Of a DNA stretch of 5,290 bases, positions 4,626 through 5,290 are shown piece by piece (the stretch's first letter is position 1; every line of letters starts with the position of its first letter). The notes under the pieces were generated by a model. That model was not told the origin of the DNA. It was given only the letters and a program-made list of their open reading frames with translations, and searched no databases. The stretch is from Candidatus Bathyarchaeota archaeon. GTDB taxonomy: Archaea; Thermoproteota; Bathyarchaeia; Bathyarchaeales; Bathycorpusculaceae. The position numbers were made by a program, and so were the translations under genes. Where the stretch lies: the NCBI GenBank assembly GCA_030626685.1, contig DAOUTL010000096.1:1-5290 (forward strand). The letters run 5' to 3'.

Positions 4626-4775
4626 TTGCCGATTTTCCAGCAGAGCGTTGACGCAGCCTTGTATGAGTGGCTTATGCGAGAGCGGAAGAGGCGGAAGGCT
4701 CGCAGTATTCAAGATGTGATTCGTCAGATTTTGCGTGAAGCAAAGGCGGAGGCTGAGAAGCATGAAAGAGCTTAA
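4626..4775 (+). CDS. Small ribbon-helix-helix-like DNA-binding protein
   Basis: The frame reads LPIFQQSVDAALYEWLMRER, then a basic turn KRRKARS, then IQDVIRQILREAKAEAEKHE and two or three closing residues. A short strand, helix, basic turn and second helix is the layout of ribbon-helix-helix regulators and antitoxins. The frame is open from 4566 but has no ATG or GTG before this part. The best start is TTG 4626, which has GGTG (4614-4617) 8 nt upstream and gives 49 residues. The first ATG (4671) would remove the strand and first helix. Coding continues into the next frame: the ATG of the acetyltransferase fragment (4762) lies inside this gene, a 14-bp overlap. It could be an antitoxin-like or autoregulatory protein. 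No toxin partner is recognised next to it. Confidence 0.6.
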   Translation: MPIFQQSVDAALYEWLMRERKRRKARSIQDVIRQILREAKAEAEKHERA

Positions 4776-5094
4776 TGAGAAGGTAAGCGTTATCAGTCGA
4801 ATTGTGGTGCATCCGAAATATCGCACAATAGCTTAGGCGGCAAGCTTATTCGAGAGACCTTGTCTCTCGCAGGCACGCCTTACGTGGAGATGGTTGCTGT
4901 TATGGCAAAATACAACCTGTTTGCAGAGGATGCTGGAATGCAGAAAATAGCCGAGCAGCCACCAGCAAAAGAAGCCATAGCAATTGCGGAAATCCTTCAA
5001 AAGTTAGGCTTTAACATTCAGCTGTTAGGCAGCAGAAACTATGTGCTTAAAAAGCTGCAACTTATGCCCCGTAAGCACTTAACCCTGTTAAGAA

Positions 5095-5205
5095 ATGCCG
5101 AAGAAAGGTTACACAGGCATCTGCCTAAAGACGGAAGTCGCAGAGCTGCTAAGATCCAGAGCAAAAGCAGCAAACCTTGGGCTAAACGAATACTTAACCG
5201 CCTAG
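5095..5205 (+). CDS. Short RHH-like small protein, possibly truncated by an amber codon
   Basis: ATG 5095 starts MPKKGYTGICLKTEVAELLR, then S-R-A-K-A-A-N-L-G-L-N-E-Y-L-T-A and TAG (5203-5205). The basic start, short strand (TGICLK) and two helices resemble the N-terminal ribbon-helix-helix region of small archaeal antitoxin-like proteins. The frame overlaps the tail of the acetyltransferase fragment, and its amino acid sequence is far more protein-like than that of the competing frame here. Beyond TAG the same frame stays open to the window edge, starting L-L-G-P-S-Q-L and becoming proline-rich. The gene may therefore be longer and interrupted by TAG, or simply end here. No Shine-Dalgarno sequence is visible. 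Confidence 0.45.
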   Translation: MPKKGYTGICLKTEVAELLRSRAKAANLGLNEYLTA

Positions 5206-5211
5206 CTGTTA

Positions 5212-5246
5212 GGACCGTCCCAACTATGTATCGGGGACCGTCCCAA
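5212..5246. repeat. Two direct copies of GGACCGTCCCAA
   Basis: GGACCGTCCCAA occurs at 5212-5223 and 5235-5246, 23 bp apart start to start. Each contains the dyad GGAC-C-GTCC; the second is extended to GGGAC-C-GTCCC. Paired GGGACnGTCCC-type hairpins are found near REP-like and single-strand transposition elements in other prokaryotes, but no such gene is in view. Confidence 0.6.
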
Positions 5247-5290
5247 ACCCGCTAACCCAGCAATTAATCAGCCTCCTACAAGCTCTAAAC

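Larger units (their letters stand above)
4762..5255 (+). pseudogene. GNAT acetyltransferase fragment of the COG2401 type, frameshifted
   Basis: ATG 4762 opens a frame reading MKELNEKVSVISRIVVHPKY and then R-T-I before TAG at 4834. Adding one base at 4831 (GC to GGC) continues as G-L-G-G-K-L-I-R-E-T-L and on through AGTPYVEMVAVMAKYN and AGMQKIAEQPPAKEAIAIAE to LGFNIQLLGS. This strongly recalls the acetyltransferase part of archaeal ABC-ATPase/GNAT fusions (COG2401). The break falls exactly in the R-x-x-G-x-G acetyl-CoA binding motif. The front of the GNAT fold and any ABC domain are missing, so it is a fragment even if the frame break is an error. GGAGG (4748-4752) precedes ATG 4762 by 9 nt but lies inside the RHH gene. 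Family-like sequence seems to end near LLRNA (about 5099). The frame then runs on to 5255 in unlikely basic sequence that overlaps another small gene. Confidence 0.7.

Noticed and set aside
5124..5135. A one-base insertion in AAAG that would join the GNAT frame to TEVAELLRSRAKAANL
   Set aside because: That downstream sequence has its own ATG at 5095 and a typical small RHH-like N terminus, so a separate small frame explains it better than a third indel.

Overview
The window looks archaeal. It opens with a tRNA-Pro(GGG) that has no encoded CCA. Several genes have TATA-like boxes about 26 bp upstream of the inferred transcript start, with GGAGG/GGTG-type ribosome binding sites or near-leaderless starts. 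Several protein types are ones I associate with uncultivated Thermoproteota (Bathyarchaeia-like) genomes: a membrane-anchored winged helix regulator, a DUF5678-type protein paired with a retropepsin-like protease, and a COG2401-type GNAT domain. The lineage is an inference; no marker gene fixes it.

Layout. 9-84: tRNA-Pro. 232-1382: one exported protein split in two by what looks like a single missing base near 620-623. 1455-2033: two-pass membrane protein with a cytoplasmic winged helix domain. 2034-2804: about 770 bp with no confident gene but with strong dyads, alternating purine-pyrimidine tracts, a TATA/palindrome promoter-like site and a 54-codon open remnant with no start. 2805-3409 (minus): a two-gene operon, DUF5678-like gene then retropepsin-like aspartic protease, joined by a TTGA start/stop overlap. 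3497-3697 (plus): a small CxxH/CxxC putative zinc-binding protein, divergent from that operon. 3821-4366: a GIY-YIG nuclease gene framed by a perfect 20-bp inverted repeat that reaches its stop codon at one end and its start region at the other. 4626-4775: a small ribbon-helix-helix (RHH)-like gene. 4762-5255: a frameshifted fragment of a COG2401-type acetyltransferase, overlapping the RHH gene. 5095-5205: a second RHH-like small frame that meets an amber codon and then stays open to the window edge, beside a doubled GGACCGTCCCAA repeat.

How the genes relate. The left third is ordinary chromosome (tRNA, exported protein, membrane regulator). From about 2034 rightwards the window is accessory-like: repeats, remnants, small DNA-binding proteins, a truncated COG2401 piece and a repeat-bounded nuclease. 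The most notable object is the GIY-YIG unit. It is a 546-bp, one-gene cassette with perfect 20-bp inverted ends, and a TATA-like hexamer sits just outside the left end. If the cassette flipped, that hexamer would lie about 26 bp from the gene's ATG. This is compatible with either a minimal mobile element or an invertible expression switch; sequence alone cannot separate the two.

The two single-base frame breaks (near 622 and 4831) could be real mutations or assembly indels. Both sit in short homopolymer or G positions, so read-level checking matters before calling pseudogenes.
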